Positions 50,344 to 59,073 of a stretch of DNA of 64,000 nucleotides are shown here, one piece after another. The translations under genes were made by a program, and so were the position numbers. The notes under the pieces were generated by a model. That model did no database searches, was not told the origin of the DNA, and saw only the letters and a program-made list of their open reading frames with translations. The DNA comes from Williamsia soli (GTDB lineage: Bacteria > Actinomycetota > Actinomycetes > Mycobacteriales > Mycobacteriaceae). Each line of letters begins with the position of its first letter. Position 1 is the first letter of the stretch. The DNA is taken from positions 62,001-126,000 of the forward strand of contig NZ_JAFRDR010000008.1 in the NCBI RefSeq assembly GCF_017377795.1. The letters run 5' to 3'.

Positions 50344-51284
50344 TGGCCAACTCCGCAGGAATGCTCAAAGAATCGATCTGGCGCGACAAGGATTTCCGCG
50401 CCATCCCCCGCACAGCGCAGACCACCTACGGCCAGCTGCTCAGCCAGAAGGAGCTCGACCGCGCAGGCATCCAGCCGCTCCAAGTGTCCAAGTGGGCCAA
50501 GGGGTGCGACGAGATCACCGAGAGCGACGTCTGGACCGATCTGAAGGTCCTCGAGGCCGCTCGCTTCGTGTTCTACGACGAGGACACCGACGAGCTGTTC
50601 GTGCGCTCGTACATGCGCCAGAGCGACATCACCCGGTACCCCAACATCCTCAAGAACGCACTGCGGTGCGCGGGCATGGTGGCCTCGCCCAAGCTGCGTC
50701 ACGAGCTGGCTACGGAGCTGCGTCGTCTGCGTCGCGCGGAGGCCGCCAAGGTGGCCGACGAGATCGATCCGATCGAACCGTCAGAGAACCCTTCCGACAA
50801 CGGTTCTGAAACCGTTGTGCAAACCGTTCCAGAACCGTTTAACCCTTCCGAAAGGGTTCGCGAACCCCGGGGAGTGGGAGAGGGAGTGGGAGAGGTTACG
50901 TCTGTAGGTGGTTGGGTTGGGAGGTCGCGTGAGCGCGAGGCCGACACCGACACGACAGGCGAGCCGAGCAACGATCCCCCACCACCCCGCTGCCCCAAGC
51001 ACATCGGCGAACCAACCGACCAGCCGTGCCGAGCCTGCGGCGTCGCCAGGCAGACCCGAGCGGCGTGGTTCTCCGAGCAGGCTCAGCGCGAAGGCCAGGC
51101 CCGCTCCGAATCCGCCCGGTCCGCAGCCGAGACCCGAGCGTTGGCAATCGCCAACTGCGCCATGTGCGACGAGGACGGCTACCGCGCCGGCCGATTGTGC
51201 TCACACGACCCCGACGAGGACGCACGCCGTGAGCGCGGCCTCGCAGCAGCCCGAGCAGCCATCACCAAGGGCAGTGACGAGTGA
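50343..51284 (+). CDS. phage replication initiator-like protein
   Basis: The N-terminal 140 residues have the winged-helix organisation of actinophage replication proteins (SIWRDKDFRAIPRTAQTTYGQLL ... LKVLEAARFVFYDED). A low-complexity acidic linker (about 140-200) follows, and then two cysteine pairs (CPKHIGEPTDQPCRACG; NCAMCDEDGYRAGRLCSH) that could bind zinc. The linker is encoded by iteron-like repeats, as in lambda O, where the origin lies inside the initiator gene. A RuvC-like resolvase follows. Confidence 0.68.
   Translation: MANSAGMLKESIWRDKDFRAIPRTAQTTYGQLLSQKELDRAGIQPLQVSKWAKGCDEITESDVWTDLKVLEAARFVFYDEDTDELFVRSYMRQSDITRYPNILKNALRCAGMVASPKLRHELATELRRLRRAEAAKVADEIDPIEPSENPSDNGSETVVQTVPEPFNPSERVREPRGVGEGVGEVTSVGGWVGRSREREADTDTTGEPSNDPPPPRCPKHIGEPTDQPCRACGVARQTRAAWFSEQAQREGQARSESARSAAETRALAIANCAMCDEDGYRAGRLCSHDPDEDARRERGLAAARAAITKGSDE
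50775..50893. repeat. iteron cluster, possible phage replication origin
   Basis: AACCGTT-type and AACCCTT-type heptamers are packed into 85 bases. They include AACGGTT-CTGA-AACCGTT (50799-50816) and AACCCTT-CCGA-AAGGGTT (50841-50858), both perfect 7-4-7 inverted repeats, plus single copies between and around them. They are followed by two tandem copies of GGGAGTGGGAGA (50870-50893). The cluster lies inside the initiator-like gene, like lambda ori inside O. Confidence 0.55.
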
Positions 51285-51874
51285 GCACCATCGTGGGCAT
51301 CGACCCGTCACTCACCAGCTGCGGCATCGCCGTCGTGCGCAGTGAGACCCGCTTTCACATCCCGTCGGATGGCTACGTGCCGATGACGTACATCGCCGGC
51401 CTCCTGTCGGTGGGCCATCCGGGCAAGGACTCGGCGAGTTGGGATGACCGCTCCGACCGCATCGTGAGCCAGACCCGACACGTGCTCACCAAGATCCCGC
51501 GCGCCGCCGAGCTGGTGGTGATGGAAGACCTGCCGTCGCACGTGAAGCTCCTGCCCAGCTTCCGCGATCGGTGCGTGTTGTGGGGCGGCCTGTACTCGGC
51601 GCTCCGGGCCCGCAACACCCCGATCGCCGTGTGCAACCCAAAGACTCGCGCCAAGTGGGCCACGGGCAGCGGCAGCGCCGACAAGAAGCTCGTCCTGGCC
51701 TGCGTGCGCGAGCAGTGGCCCAACAACCGCATCCACAACGACGACTGCGCCGACGCGCTGACCATGGCCAGCATGGGCGCCCTGAAGCTCGGATGGACCC
51801 TGCCGTTCGAGATCAAAGATCGTCACCACCTCGGGCTCGATGTGGTGGCCTGGCCGAAGGAGATCGCAGCGTGA
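51281..51874 (+). CDS. RuvC-like Holliday junction resolvase
   Basis: The 197-residue protein has the RNase H-like RuvC fold: IVGIDPSLTSCGIAV with Asp8, LVVMEDLPS with Glu82, and HNDDCADALTMA with late aspartates (about 155 and 158). It would cut branched DNA before packaging. It starts with GTG in a GTGA overlap and ends with a GTGA overlap. Confidence 0.8.
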   Translation: MSTIVGIDPSLTSCGIAVVRSETRFHIPSDGYVPMTYIAGLLSVGHPGKDSASWDDRSDRIVSQTRHVLTKIPRAAELVVMEDLPSHVKLLPSFRDRCVLWGGLYSALRARNTPIAVCNPKTRAKWATGSGSADKKLVLACVREQWPNNRIHNDDCADALTMASMGALKLGWTLPFEIKDRHHLGLDVVAWPKEIAA

Positions 51875-52830
51875 CCCAGTGCCAGAAGTGCGGCGGCCGA
51901 GCCGACGCGTTCCTCTGCCGCGACTGCGGCCAAGCACTCGTCCGCGACCTCGACATGATCCCCTGGCTCGCAACACGCCTCGGCGAGTCAGCCCTCAAAC
52001 TCACCGCACTCAGCCCCACCATGAGCGGACCCCGACGCAAGGTCACCGAAGACGAAGAGCAATCACCAGTGCCGTTCAACAGCTGGGCCCACGGCCTCTA
52101 CGACGAACTCCGAACCGTCTGCATGCGCTGGGTCCGCGACCTGTGCGATGCCAACGGCGTGCCCTTCTGGCCCATCGACGCAGTGCCCCACAACTTCATC
52201 GGACCACTCCCCAGGCGCGGCATCCGCCGGCTACCAGCAGCCGGATACGTGGTCACCACGCAAGACCTCTCCCGCTGGCTGTCCAAGAACTACCTATCGA
52301 TCATGAACAGCGAAGACGCGGGCATGTGCGCCAACGAGATTCACGCCACCATCAGCCGCGCGCTCACCGTCATCAACCCTCGCGTGCCACCCGCATACCG
52401 CGGCCCCTGCCCCACCGTGACCGGCAAAGGCCCACGAGACGAACCACTCACGTGCGGCATCCCGCTCTACGCCCCGCACACCAACGACACCGACCCCGAC
52501 TCACCCATCGTCGACCGCATCACCTGCCCGAAATGCAAGGAAGACCACGACACCCGAGTACTCGAGCAGCAGCTGCTCAACGACGTCGGCAAGTACCTCA
52601 TGCCAGCCAGCCAGGTCTTCCAGGTCATGCGCGAGCTGGGCGAGCCCATCGCCAAGTCGACGTTCTACAGCTGGACCAGCAGCCGCCGCCTGCAACCCCG
52701 CGGCTGGGAACACAAGGGCCGCATCGTCGGCTACTGGATCCACCGCAACGACCCCCCGATGTTCAGCATCGACGACGTCCGCAGGCTCAGGCGCACCAGC
52801 GACAAGCCGAAAGTGGGATCACGCCGATGA
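51871..52830 (+). CDS. zinc-ribbon and helix-turn-helix phage protein
   Basis: The 319-residue protein begins with a zinc ribbon (CQKCG ... CRDCG, residues 4-20). It has further cysteine pairs (LTCGIP; ITCPKCKED, about 215-235) and ends with a helix-turn-helix-like region (MPASQVFQVMRELGEPIAKSTFYSW and FSIDDVRRLRR). Proteins of this build are common in the replication region of actinophages. A DNA-binding role is inferred; the exact function is not known. Starts with GTG. Confidence 0.65.
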   Translation: MTQCQKCGGRADAFLCRDCGQALVRDLDMIPWLATRLGESALKLTALSPTMSGPRRKVTEDEEQSPVPFNSWAHGLYDELRTVCMRWVRDLCDANGVPFWPIDAVPHNFIGPLPRRGIRRLPAAGYVVTTQDLSRWLSKNYLSIMNSEDAGMCANEIHATISRALTVINPRVPPAYRGPCPTVTGKGPRDEPLTCGIPLYAPHTNDTDPDSPIVDRITCPKCKEDHDTRVLEQQLLNDVGKYLMPASQVFQVMRELGEPIAKSTFYSWTSSRRLQPRGWEHKGRIVGYWIHRNDPPMFSIDDVRRLRRTSDKPKVGSRR

Positions 52831-53042
52831 CCAGCACTTTGTGTATATTGGACCTCAATCCGCCACTGACGACCCCTGCCCAGGTATTGGATCTGGTGCA
52901 CGTGGAACGGATCGCAACCCCTCATCGCAGCGCGTCAAAGCTGTTCTCTGCGTCGCAGCCAAGCGCACCCCACGACGCCAACCCTTTCATGGACGAGGGT
53001 GTTGCTGCGCGCTGCGATGCGGCCCCACGAGAGGAGCGGTGA
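52827..53042 (+). CDS. phage hypothetical protein, 71 residues
   Basis: The frame starts with an ATGA overlap and ends with TGATG coupling to the next gene, which is the reason to list it. The sequence has no recognisable family. If untranslated, the 211 bases would be a spacer containing an AT-rich TGTATATTGG that could be a -10 region. Confidence 0.42.
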   Translation: MTSTLCILDLNPPLTTPAQVLDLVHVERIATPHRSASKLFSASQPSAPHDANPFMDEGVAARCDAAPREER

Positions 53043-53332
53043 TGGCCAACCTCTGCTCCCGCTTCGCCGAGCCCACCGAGCGCACAGGGCCCGGACGCTG
53101 GGTCATCGTGCGCGGCCTATGCCACGGCACCCTGTGGACCAACGGCAACACCATCGGCTTCCAGGTCGTCCCCACACCAGGAGCTGACCCACTGCCTGTG
53201 CTCGAGGCCATCACCGCGGCACCAGGCACCACGAGCGAGGCGTTCGACTACCTCGCCGCGCTGTACGGCGAGAGCCGCATCGTGACCGGCAACCTCGACA
53301 ACTGGCGACCAGACAAGGTGAGCAAGCGATGA
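53042..53332 (+). CDS. phage hypothetical protein, 96 residues
   Basis: It is a beta-rich protein with GPGRWVIVRGLCHGTLWTNG and a C-terminal helical LDNWRPDKVSKR. GAGAGGAG precedes the ATG. No family was recognised. Confidence 0.65.
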   Translation: MANLCSRFAEPTERTGPGRWVIVRGLCHGTLWTNGNTIGFQVVPTPGADPLPVLEAITAAPGTTSEAFDYLAALYGESRIVTGNLDNWRPDKVSKR

Positions 53333-53598
53333 GCGCACGATTCCGCAAGAAGCCTGTTGAGATCGAGGCATGGCAGTTCACTGCAGCGTCAGCTGTGGGC
53401 TACATCGCTGAGTGGATAGAACGCAACGGCGGCCGAGCAACGTACGGCGAGACAGACAGCGGCTCAGTCGAACTGCAGATCCACACGCTCGAAGGCGTCA
53501 TGACAGCGAGCGTCGGTGACTGGGTTATCCGCGGTGTGCAAGGCGAGTTCTACCCGTGCAAGCCCACGATCTTCGCCGAGGCGTACGACCCAGCATGA
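53329..53598 (+). CDS. phage hypothetical protein of a widespread small family, 89 residues
   Basis: The pattern FRKKPVEIEAWQF ... LEGVMTASVGDWVIRGVQGEFYPCKPTIFAEAY is common in many phages (the motif GDWIIxGVxGExYPCKPxIFxxTYE). It is a small beta protein of unknown role. It overlaps both neighbours by four bases. Confidence 0.75.
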   Translation: MSARFRKKPVEIEAWQFTAASAVGYIAEWIERNGGRATYGETDSGSVELQIHTLEGVMTASVGDWVIRGVQGEFYPCKPTIFAEAYDPA

Positions 53599-53915
53599 GC
53601 GCACCGCAGTACGTACCGCAGTCCGACATCATCAACCAGTGGCGCCTACTCGTCGCAGGTGTTGCGTGCGCCGTCGAAGAGCAGGACGACGCGGGCCAGC
53701 TCCTCCAACTACAGCGCCTGATCCTGCCCCGCATCCAGCACATCAAGGCGCTAGGCGGCAAGGCCAGCACACGTGACCAACTGGTCACCGAGGTAGCCGA
53801 AGCGCGAGAGCTGTTCGCCAAGATCATGGGCCCCGAGTGGAAGCCCAGGCTCGACACACAGACAGCACGAGCGATGACCGAACGCGGCGTCGACCCCATG
53901 TCCATCGTTGCCTGA
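53595..53915 (+). CDS. phage hypothetical protein, 106 residues
   Basis: It is helical, with a central LQLQRLILPRIQHIKALGGK. It precedes the HNH gene with TGATG coupling. No family was recognised. Confidence 0.6.
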   Translation: MSAPQYVPQSDIINQWRLLVAGVACAVEEQDDAGQLLQLQRLILPRIQHIKALGGKASTRDQLVTEVAEARELFAKIMGPEWKPRLDTQTARAMTERGVDPMSIVA

Positions 53916-54271
53916 TGCCCACCCGACCACCACGCATCTGCAACCGCTGTCGCAAGCCCGCACCAGCCAACGGACGCTGTCCATGCAAACCAGCATGGGA
54001 AGGCTCGAGCTATGGCGCCAGCGGCACCAGCCGACGCCAACAGCGCATGAGAGCAGCCCAGCTCGAAGCACACCCCATCTGCCAGCACATCGGCTGCATG
54101 AACATCGCGACCGACGCCGACCACATCGTCAACATCAAGGCCGGCGGATCCAAGTACGACCCGAACAACCTCCAGTCGCTCTGCCGGACCCATCACGACC
54201 AAAAGACCAGGTCAGAAGCCAAAAGAGGCCAAAGACGCAGGTCAGAGGGGTATGGGGGTCGGGATCTCTAG
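53915..54271 (+). CDS. HNH endonuclease (terminase-associated)
   Basis: The 118-residue protein has a zinc-binding CNRC ... CPCK part and the HNH core DADHIVNIKAGGSKYDPNNLQSLCRTHHDQKT (about 69-99). HNH proteins encoded directly before the terminase small subunit work with terminase in cos-type phages such as HK97. It is followed by 150 noncoding bases and the terminase genes, which suggests this phage also has cohesive ends. Confidence 0.88.
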   Translation: MPTRPPRICNRCRKPAPANGRCPCKPAWEGSSYGASGTSRRQQRMRAAQLEAHPICQHIGCMNIATDADHIVNIKAGGSKYDPNNLQSLCRTHHDQKTRSEAKRGQRRRSEGYGGRDL

Positions 54272-54365
54272 GGCCCACCGAAGGGGGAGCCCGACTGGTT
54301 GGCCTTCCTTTTTCGCGCTCATGTTGCGCGTCATGGGGGGTATCCCGAGATCGCCACTACCGCAA

Positions 54366-54396
54366 CGACTTTCACGCCCGAAAGTCGGTAATTACC
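54366..54396. other. hairpin and palindrome before the terminase gene (possible cos region)
   Basis: CGACTTTC-ACGCCC-GAAAGTCG (54366-54387) is a perfect eight-base-pair hairpin, followed at once by the palindrome GGTAATTACC (54387-54396). It lies in the 150 bases between the HNH and terminase small-subunit genes, the usual place for cos. It could also regulate terminase expression. The terminase ATG is 26 bases further with GAGGAGG upstream. Confidence 0.4.
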
Positions 54397-54421
54397 AACA
54401 ACTTTCGCGAGGAGGTGCGTT

Positions 54422-54919
54422 ATGCCTGGTCCAGCGGCTGCACCTCCGAGCTTGAAGCTCCTGAACGGTCGGTCCGAGGGTCGCGACAGCGGTGGCCGGC
54501 CGGTCACTCCCCCGCCGGACTTCCGTCGCATCCCGCCGAAGCCGCCGACGTGGTTGTCGCGCGAGGCGAAGGCGGAGTGGAAGCGCGTCGTGCCGGGTCT
54601 GTCTCGTCTGGATCTGACGAAGGAGGAGGACCGGGCGTCGTTGTCGGCGTACTGCGAGACGTGGGCGACGTACAAGGACGCGATTCAGCTGGTCCGGAAG
54701 AACGGGATCGTCGTCGAGAACCACTCGCTCCGCAAGGACGGGACGGAGACGACGTGGATGACCAAGAATCCGGCGATGGCTGTGGCTGAGCGTGCGTCGC
54801 AGCAGCTGCGGATGTGGGCTGGCGAGTTCGGTTTGACTCCATCGGCTGAGGGGAAGCTGTCGGCGGCGTTTGGCGCTGTCGAGGGCGCGCCTGATGACGA
54901 CGCAAACCCGTTCGGTTGA
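54422..54919 (+). CDS. phage terminase small subunit (P27 family-like)
   Basis: The 165-residue protein begins MPGPAAAPPSLKLLNGRSEG and continues with PKPPTWLSREAKAEWKRVVP, RLDLTKEEDRASLSAYCETWATY and a late ASQQLRMWAGEFGLTPSAEGKL, all landmarks of the P27-type small terminase. It recognises phage DNA at cos or pac. It overlaps the large subunit gene by 26 bases. GAGGAGG precedes the ATG. Confidence 0.9.
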   Translation: MPGPAAAPPSLKLLNGRSEGRDSGGRPVTPPPDFRRIPPKPPTWLSREAKAEWKRVVPGLSRLDLTKEEDRASLSAYCETWATYKDAIQLVRKNGIVVENHSLRKDGTETTWMTKNPAMAVAERASQQLRMWAGEFGLTPSAEGKLSAAFGAVEGAPDDDANPFG

Positions 54920-56627
54920 GCTAGATCCGGACGAACTCGACCGTCTGAAGCTCTCCCCCGAGGTCGCCTGGTACTTGGCGAGCCGCGGGATACCGTTTCC
55001 GGACTGTCCACCGCTGTGGAAGACGCCGGAGCCGCGCGATGAGCCTGGCGCTCGCTTCGATCCGGAGCGTGTCGACCGGGTTCTGACCGCGTTCTCGATG
55101 TTGCGGCACACCAAGGGCCGATTGGCGGGCAAACCGCTGAAGCCGGACCCGTGGCAGGTGGCCTACATCTTGGCTCCGTGGGCTGGTTGGGTCCATTTCG
55201 ACGAGGACGTGGGCGACTACGTCCGGATTATCCGCACGATGTACGTCGATTTGCCTCGAAAAAACGGGAAGTCGACGATCGCGGGCGGCATTGGGCTGTA
55301 TCTGACCTGTGCTGACGGCGAGGCCGGCGCCCAGGTGATCGCTGCGGCGACGCGGAAAGAGCAGGCGGGGTTCGTTTTCGAGCCGATCAAGCAGATCTGC
55401 GAGAGGTCGCCGGCACTCCGGCCGCACACGAAGGCGCTGGCGTCGAAGATCACGCACCCGAAGTCGGGCAGCTACTTCCAAGCAGTGGCGTCGGCCGGCG
55501 ATGCACAGCACGGCGCGGACCTGCACGGCGGCATCGTCGACGAGCTCCACCTGCACAAAACGTACGACCTGGTTGAGGCGATCGAGACGGGCACTGGCTC
55601 TCGCTCCCAACCGCTCATCTTGTTCATCACCACCGCGGACTCGGGCAAGCGGCACACGCCGTATGACCGGAAGCGGACGATGATCGAGCAGCTCGCGCGG
55701 GGCGCGCTGAAGGACCCGTCGACCTACGGTGTGGTGTTCGCGGCGCCGAAGGAGATGGATCCGCTGTCCGAGGAGGCGCAGCGGGCCGCGAATCCGGGCT
55801 ACGGAATCTCGCCGACCAGAGCGTATCTGCGTGACGCTGCGACGAAGGCGCAGAACTCGCCGGCCGATATGGCGAGCTATCTGCGGTTGCACATCGGCCG
55901 ACGGACGAAGCAGGACACCAAGTTCCTCGACCTGGCGGCCTGGGACGGCAACGCATCGATCGTCGACGAGACGCGACTAAAGGGCCGCGAGGCGTTCGGC
56001 GGCCTGGACTTGGCGTCGACGTCGGACCTCGCGGCGCTGTGCTGGGTGCTGCCGGATGACGAGCGCGGCGGGTTCGATCTGGTGTGGCGGATCTGGACCC
56101 CCGAGGCGAACCTCGAGGACCTCGACGCACGGACGGCCGGCGAGGCGTCGGTCTGGGCGAAGCAGGGCCTGCTGACCGTCACGCCGGGCAACGTCATCGA
56201 CTACGACTTCATCGAAGGCCAGATCAAACGAGACTCGGACTTCTTCGACGTCCAGGAGATCGCCTACGACCGGTGGAACGCGACGCAGCTGGTCACCAAC
56301 CTGACCACCGATGGCGCTCCGATGGCCGCGATGGGCCAGGGATTCGCGTCGATGTCGGGCCCGACGAAGGAGACCCAGCGGCTGATGCTGCAGGGCACTC
56401 CGGAGATCCCCCTTCTTCGCCACGGCGGTAACCCGTTGGTGCGCTGGACCGTCGACAACTTCGCGGTGGTCCTCGACGACGCCGGAAACGTGAAGCCATC
56501 GAAGAAGGATGCCGCCGACAAGATCGACCCCGTCGTCTCGATGATCATGGCCCTCGCTCGAGCGATCGAAGCGCACGAGCCAGCAGTCGAGAGCGCTTAC
56601 GAAGACAACGACCTGATGATTGTGTGA
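54894..56627 (+). CDS. phage terminase large subunit
   Basis: The 577-residue protein is the packaging motor. The ATPase half has the Walker A-like PRKNGKST (121-128) and Walker B GGIVDELH (212-219). The C-terminal nuclease half contains FGGLDLASTSDLAALC with the first metal-binding aspartate, and a late KIDPVVSMIMAL. The start at 54894 lies inside the small subunit gene. Confidence 0.93.
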   Translation: MTTQTRSVELDPDELDRLKLSPEVAWYLASRGIPFPDCPPLWKTPEPRDEPGARFDPERVDRVLTAFSMLRHTKGRLAGKPLKPDPWQVAYILAPWAGWVHFDEDVGDYVRIIRTMYVDLPRKNGKSTIAGGIGLYLTCADGEAGAQVIAAATRKEQAGFVFEPIKQICERSPALRPHTKALASKITHPKSGSYFQAVASAGDAQHGADLHGGIVDELHLHKTYDLVEAIETGTGSRSQPLILFITTADSGKRHTPYDRKRTMIEQLARGALKDPSTYGVVFAAPKEMDPLSEEAQRAANPGYGISPTRAYLRDAATKAQNSPADMASYLRLHIGRRTKQDTKFLDLAAWDGNASIVDETRLKGREAFGGLDLASTSDLAALCWVLPDDERGGFDLVWRIWTPEANLEDLDARTAGEASVWAKQGLLTVTPGNVIDYDFIEGQIKRDSDFFDVQEIAYDRWNATQLVTNLTTDGAPMAAMGQGFASMSGPTKETQRLMLQGTPEIPLLRHGGNPLVRWTVDNFAVVLDDAGNVKPSKKDAADKIDPVVSMIMALARAIEAHEPAVESAYEDNDLMIV

Positions 56628-56635
56628 GGAGTTCC

Positions 56636-56938
56636 ATGGTGCTCGAAGTGGCTGCGCTGGTGTCCAGCTGGGCTGTCTTTGCAGTCGTCGGCGGTATCGG
56701 TGCATACGTGGCTACCCGACGCGATCGCAAGGGACGGACGTCACTCCTGATCAAACGTCGCGTCGTGGTCAACCTGAAGTCCGGGACCGCGGTGGCCGGT
56801 GTGATCGTGGGCGACGATCCCGAACGCCTGACGCTCAAGGGCGTTGAGGTGATTGAGCCGGGCGCAACCGCGCCGACGCCTGCTGACGGCGAGATCCTCA
56901 TCGACCGCGATCACGTCGACTACATCCAGGCGCCCTGA
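56636..56938 (+). CDS. small membrane-anchored phage protein, 100 residues
   Basis: One N-terminal membrane helix (about 3-25, EVAALVSSWAVFAVVGGIGAYVA) is followed by a small beta domain (KRRVVVNLKSGTAVAGVIVGDDPERLTLKGVEV), like an SH3-type or LSm-like fold. GAGGAG lies upstream of the ATG. It sits between terminase and portal, where such small proteins are common. Function unknown. Confidence 0.7.
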   Translation: MVLEVAALVSSWAVFAVVGGIGAYVATRRDRKGRTSLLIKRRVVVNLKSGTAVAGVIVGDDPERLTLKGVEVIEPGATAPTPADGEILIDRDHVDYIQAP

Positions 56939-58236
56939 TGTCGTTCATCGTCTCTGACGGCGCGCTCCTGGGCCTGTCGAAGCCCGCGCAGGCGCTTCCG
57001 ACGACGCTCAACCTCGACACGCCTGTCACGTTCGCCAACGCCTCGGCGGTCGACTACTACGAGATGTTCCGCAAGCAGCGCGCGGTGCGCACGGTGGTGT
57101 CGTTCCTGGGCCGCAACATCGGCCAGCTCGGGATCCACGCCTACCGACGCAAGGGCGACACCGACCGCGAGCGCCTCGGCCTGGACCATCCGCTGGCCCG
57201 AGTGATGGCGAAGCCGAACGCAGTCACCACTAAGTACCGGTTCATGGACGCCCTGGTCCACGATCTCGGGATCTACGACCGCGCCTACGCCCTCAAGCTC
57301 GGCTCGTCCGCCCAGCCTCAGCTGGTGCGAGTTCCACCGGCCCTGGTGACACCCAAGGGTGAGAACTGGATGACGCCGGACTCGTTCGAGCTCAAGGGCA
57401 GCAAGGGCAAGCAAATCGTTGGCCGTGAGCAGCTGATCTACTTCCGCGGCTACGGCGGGTCGGCCGACTTCGGTGAGTCGCCTCTCGAGTCGCTGCGCCA
57501 GATTCTGGCCGAGGAGCACCTGTCGTCGAAGGCGCGTTCGGAGGTTCTCAACAAGGGTGCCCGCGTCTCCGGATACATCGAGCGGCCCCCGTCGTCACAG
57601 GCCGGCACGTGGTCCGAGACCGCCAGGACGCGCTTCAAGAACACGTGGGATTCGCAGTACATCGGCACTGGCCCCGGGGTTGGCGGTACGCCGATCCTCG
57701 AGGACGGCATGAAGTTTGTTGACGCCCACCAGTCGTCGCGCGACCTGCAGTACATCGAGGGCCGCAAGCTGACCCGCGAAGAGGTTGCCGCGGCGTACTT
57801 CATTCCACCGCCGATGGTCGGAATTCTCGACAAGGCGACGTTCTCGAACATCACCGAGCAGCACAAGATGCTCTACCAGGACACCCTCGGCCCCTGGCTG
57901 ACGATGATCGTCGAAGAGATTGCGCTCCAGCTGATCCCCGACATCGCGCCGACCGAGATGGATGAGCTGTATGTCGAGTTCAACCTGCGCGAGAAGCTGT
58001 CCGGCAACTTCGAGCAGCGCGCCGCGTCGGTCATGGCCGCTGTCGGTGGCCCGTACATGACCATCAACGAGGCCCGCGCGCTCGACAACCGGCCACCGAT
58101 CGACGGCGGCGACGAGCTGATCCGCCCACTGAACGTGACCCAGAACGGCAACCAGGCACCGATCCCTGCCGAAGGGGCGCCCGCACCTGATGACGAGCCT
58201 GCCGAGGACGTCGACACTGACCAGGAGGACGAATGA
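56938..58236 (+). CDS. portal protein (HK97 type)
   Basis: The 432-residue protein shows the phage portal pattern: VRTVVSFLGRNIGQLGIHAYRR near the start, YFRGYGGSADFGESPLESLRQIL, FEQRAASVMAAVGGPYMTINEARALDNRPPI and the EVAAAYFIPPPMVGILDKATFSNITEQHKMLYQDTLGPWL block. It forms the dodecameric ring through which DNA enters the capsid. It starts on the last base of the preceding gene. Confidence 0.93.
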   Translation: MSFIVSDGALLGLSKPAQALPTTLNLDTPVTFANASAVDYYEMFRKQRAVRTVVSFLGRNIGQLGIHAYRRKGDTDRERLGLDHPLARVMAKPNAVTTKYRFMDALVHDLGIYDRAYALKLGSSAQPQLVRVPPALVTPKGENWMTPDSFELKGSKGKQIVGREQLIYFRGYGGSADFGESPLESLRQILAEEHLSSKARSEVLNKGARVSGYIERPPSSQAGTWSETARTRFKNTWDSQYIGTGPGVGGTPILEDGMKFVDAHQSSRDLQYIEGRKLTREEVAAAYFIPPPMVGILDKATFSNITEQHKMLYQDTLGPWLTMIVEEIALQLIPDIAPTEMDELYVEFNLREKLSGNFEQRAASVMAAVGGPYMTINEARALDNRPPIDGGDELIRPLNVTQNGNQAPIPAEGAPAPDDEPAEDVDTDQEDE

Positions 58237-59054
58237 AGACTCGAACGGCCGGCCCCGGTCAGCTCAACGCCAAGACGAAGTTCAAGGCAGGTCCGGACGC
58301 TGGCCTCGAGGAGGGCGAGTTCATCGCCTACGCCTCGGTGTTCGGCAATCGGGACAGCTACGGCGAGGTCGTCCAGAAGGGCGCATTCGCCGAGTCGCTG
58401 GCCGATTGGGCGAAGGGCGACAACCCGATCCCCCTGCTGTGGGGTCACAACTTCGCCGACCCGGACTACAACCTCGGATTCATCAAGGACCCGGAGGAGG
58501 ACGACCGCGGCCTGAAGGTCCACGGCGTGCTCGATCTGCAGTCCCCGAAGTCTGCCCAGGTGTACCGACTGCTGAAGTCCGGCCGGGTAGCCCAGATGTC
58601 GTTCGCATTCGACATCGAGAAGGAGACGTACGTCGAAGCCGAATACGTCGACAACGGCGACGGCACCAAGACGGTCACCCCGGGCTATTGGTCCCTCGAG
58701 AAGCTCAAGATCCACGAGGTGTCGGTGGTTCCGCTGGGTGCGAACCAGGAGACCGAGGTCCTCGCTGTGAAGTCGGCGGCTGACTCGCTGCGACTGAAGG
58801 CGGGCAAGGCGCTCTCGACGAAGAACGAGACCGTCATCCGCGACACCATCGAGCGTCTCGAGGACAGCCTCGACGCTCTGAAATCGATACTTCCGGCCGA
58901 CGACGATGAGTCGTCGGATGGAGATGAAGACCAGGAACAGACCAGCGGCAAGGGAACCGTCCCCGGCGTCAAAGCCGATGAGACCACGCCCAATTCGTCC
59001 GTCTCCCTGGCGCAGTTGGACGCGCTCGAGCTGACTCTCGCGACGAGCGAATAA
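58233..59054 (+). CDS. prohead protease (HK97 family)
   Basis: The 273-residue protein has the U35 protease core: IAYASVFGNRDSYGEVVQKGAF, LLWGHNFADP with His72, and GRVAQMSFAFD with Ser123. An acidic C-terminal tail (about 195-273) may help assembly. It cleaves the N-terminal delta domain of the capsid protein during maturation. It overlaps the portal gene by four bases. Confidence 0.92.
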   Translation: MKTRTAGPGQLNAKTKFKAGPDAGLEEGEFIAYASVFGNRDSYGEVVQKGAFAESLADWAKGDNPIPLLWGHNFADPDYNLGFIKDPEEDDRGLKVHGVLDLQSPKSAQVYRLLKSGRVAQMSFAFDIEKETYVEAEYVDNGDGTKTVTPGYWSLEKLKIHEVSVVPLGANQETEVLAVKSAADSLRLKAGKALSTKNETVIRDTIERLEDSLDALKSILPADDDESSDGDEDQEQTSGKGTVPGVKADETTPNSSVSLAQLDALELTLATSE

Positions 59055-59073
59055 CACCTCACCAAGGAGAAAA

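Noticed and set aside
51840-52826. Upstream part of a 400-residue frame ending at 53042
   Set aside because: It runs through the zinc-ribbon gene in another frame and is rich in Arg, Pro and His; only the last 71 codons, which start at an ATGA overlap, are kept as a tentative gene.
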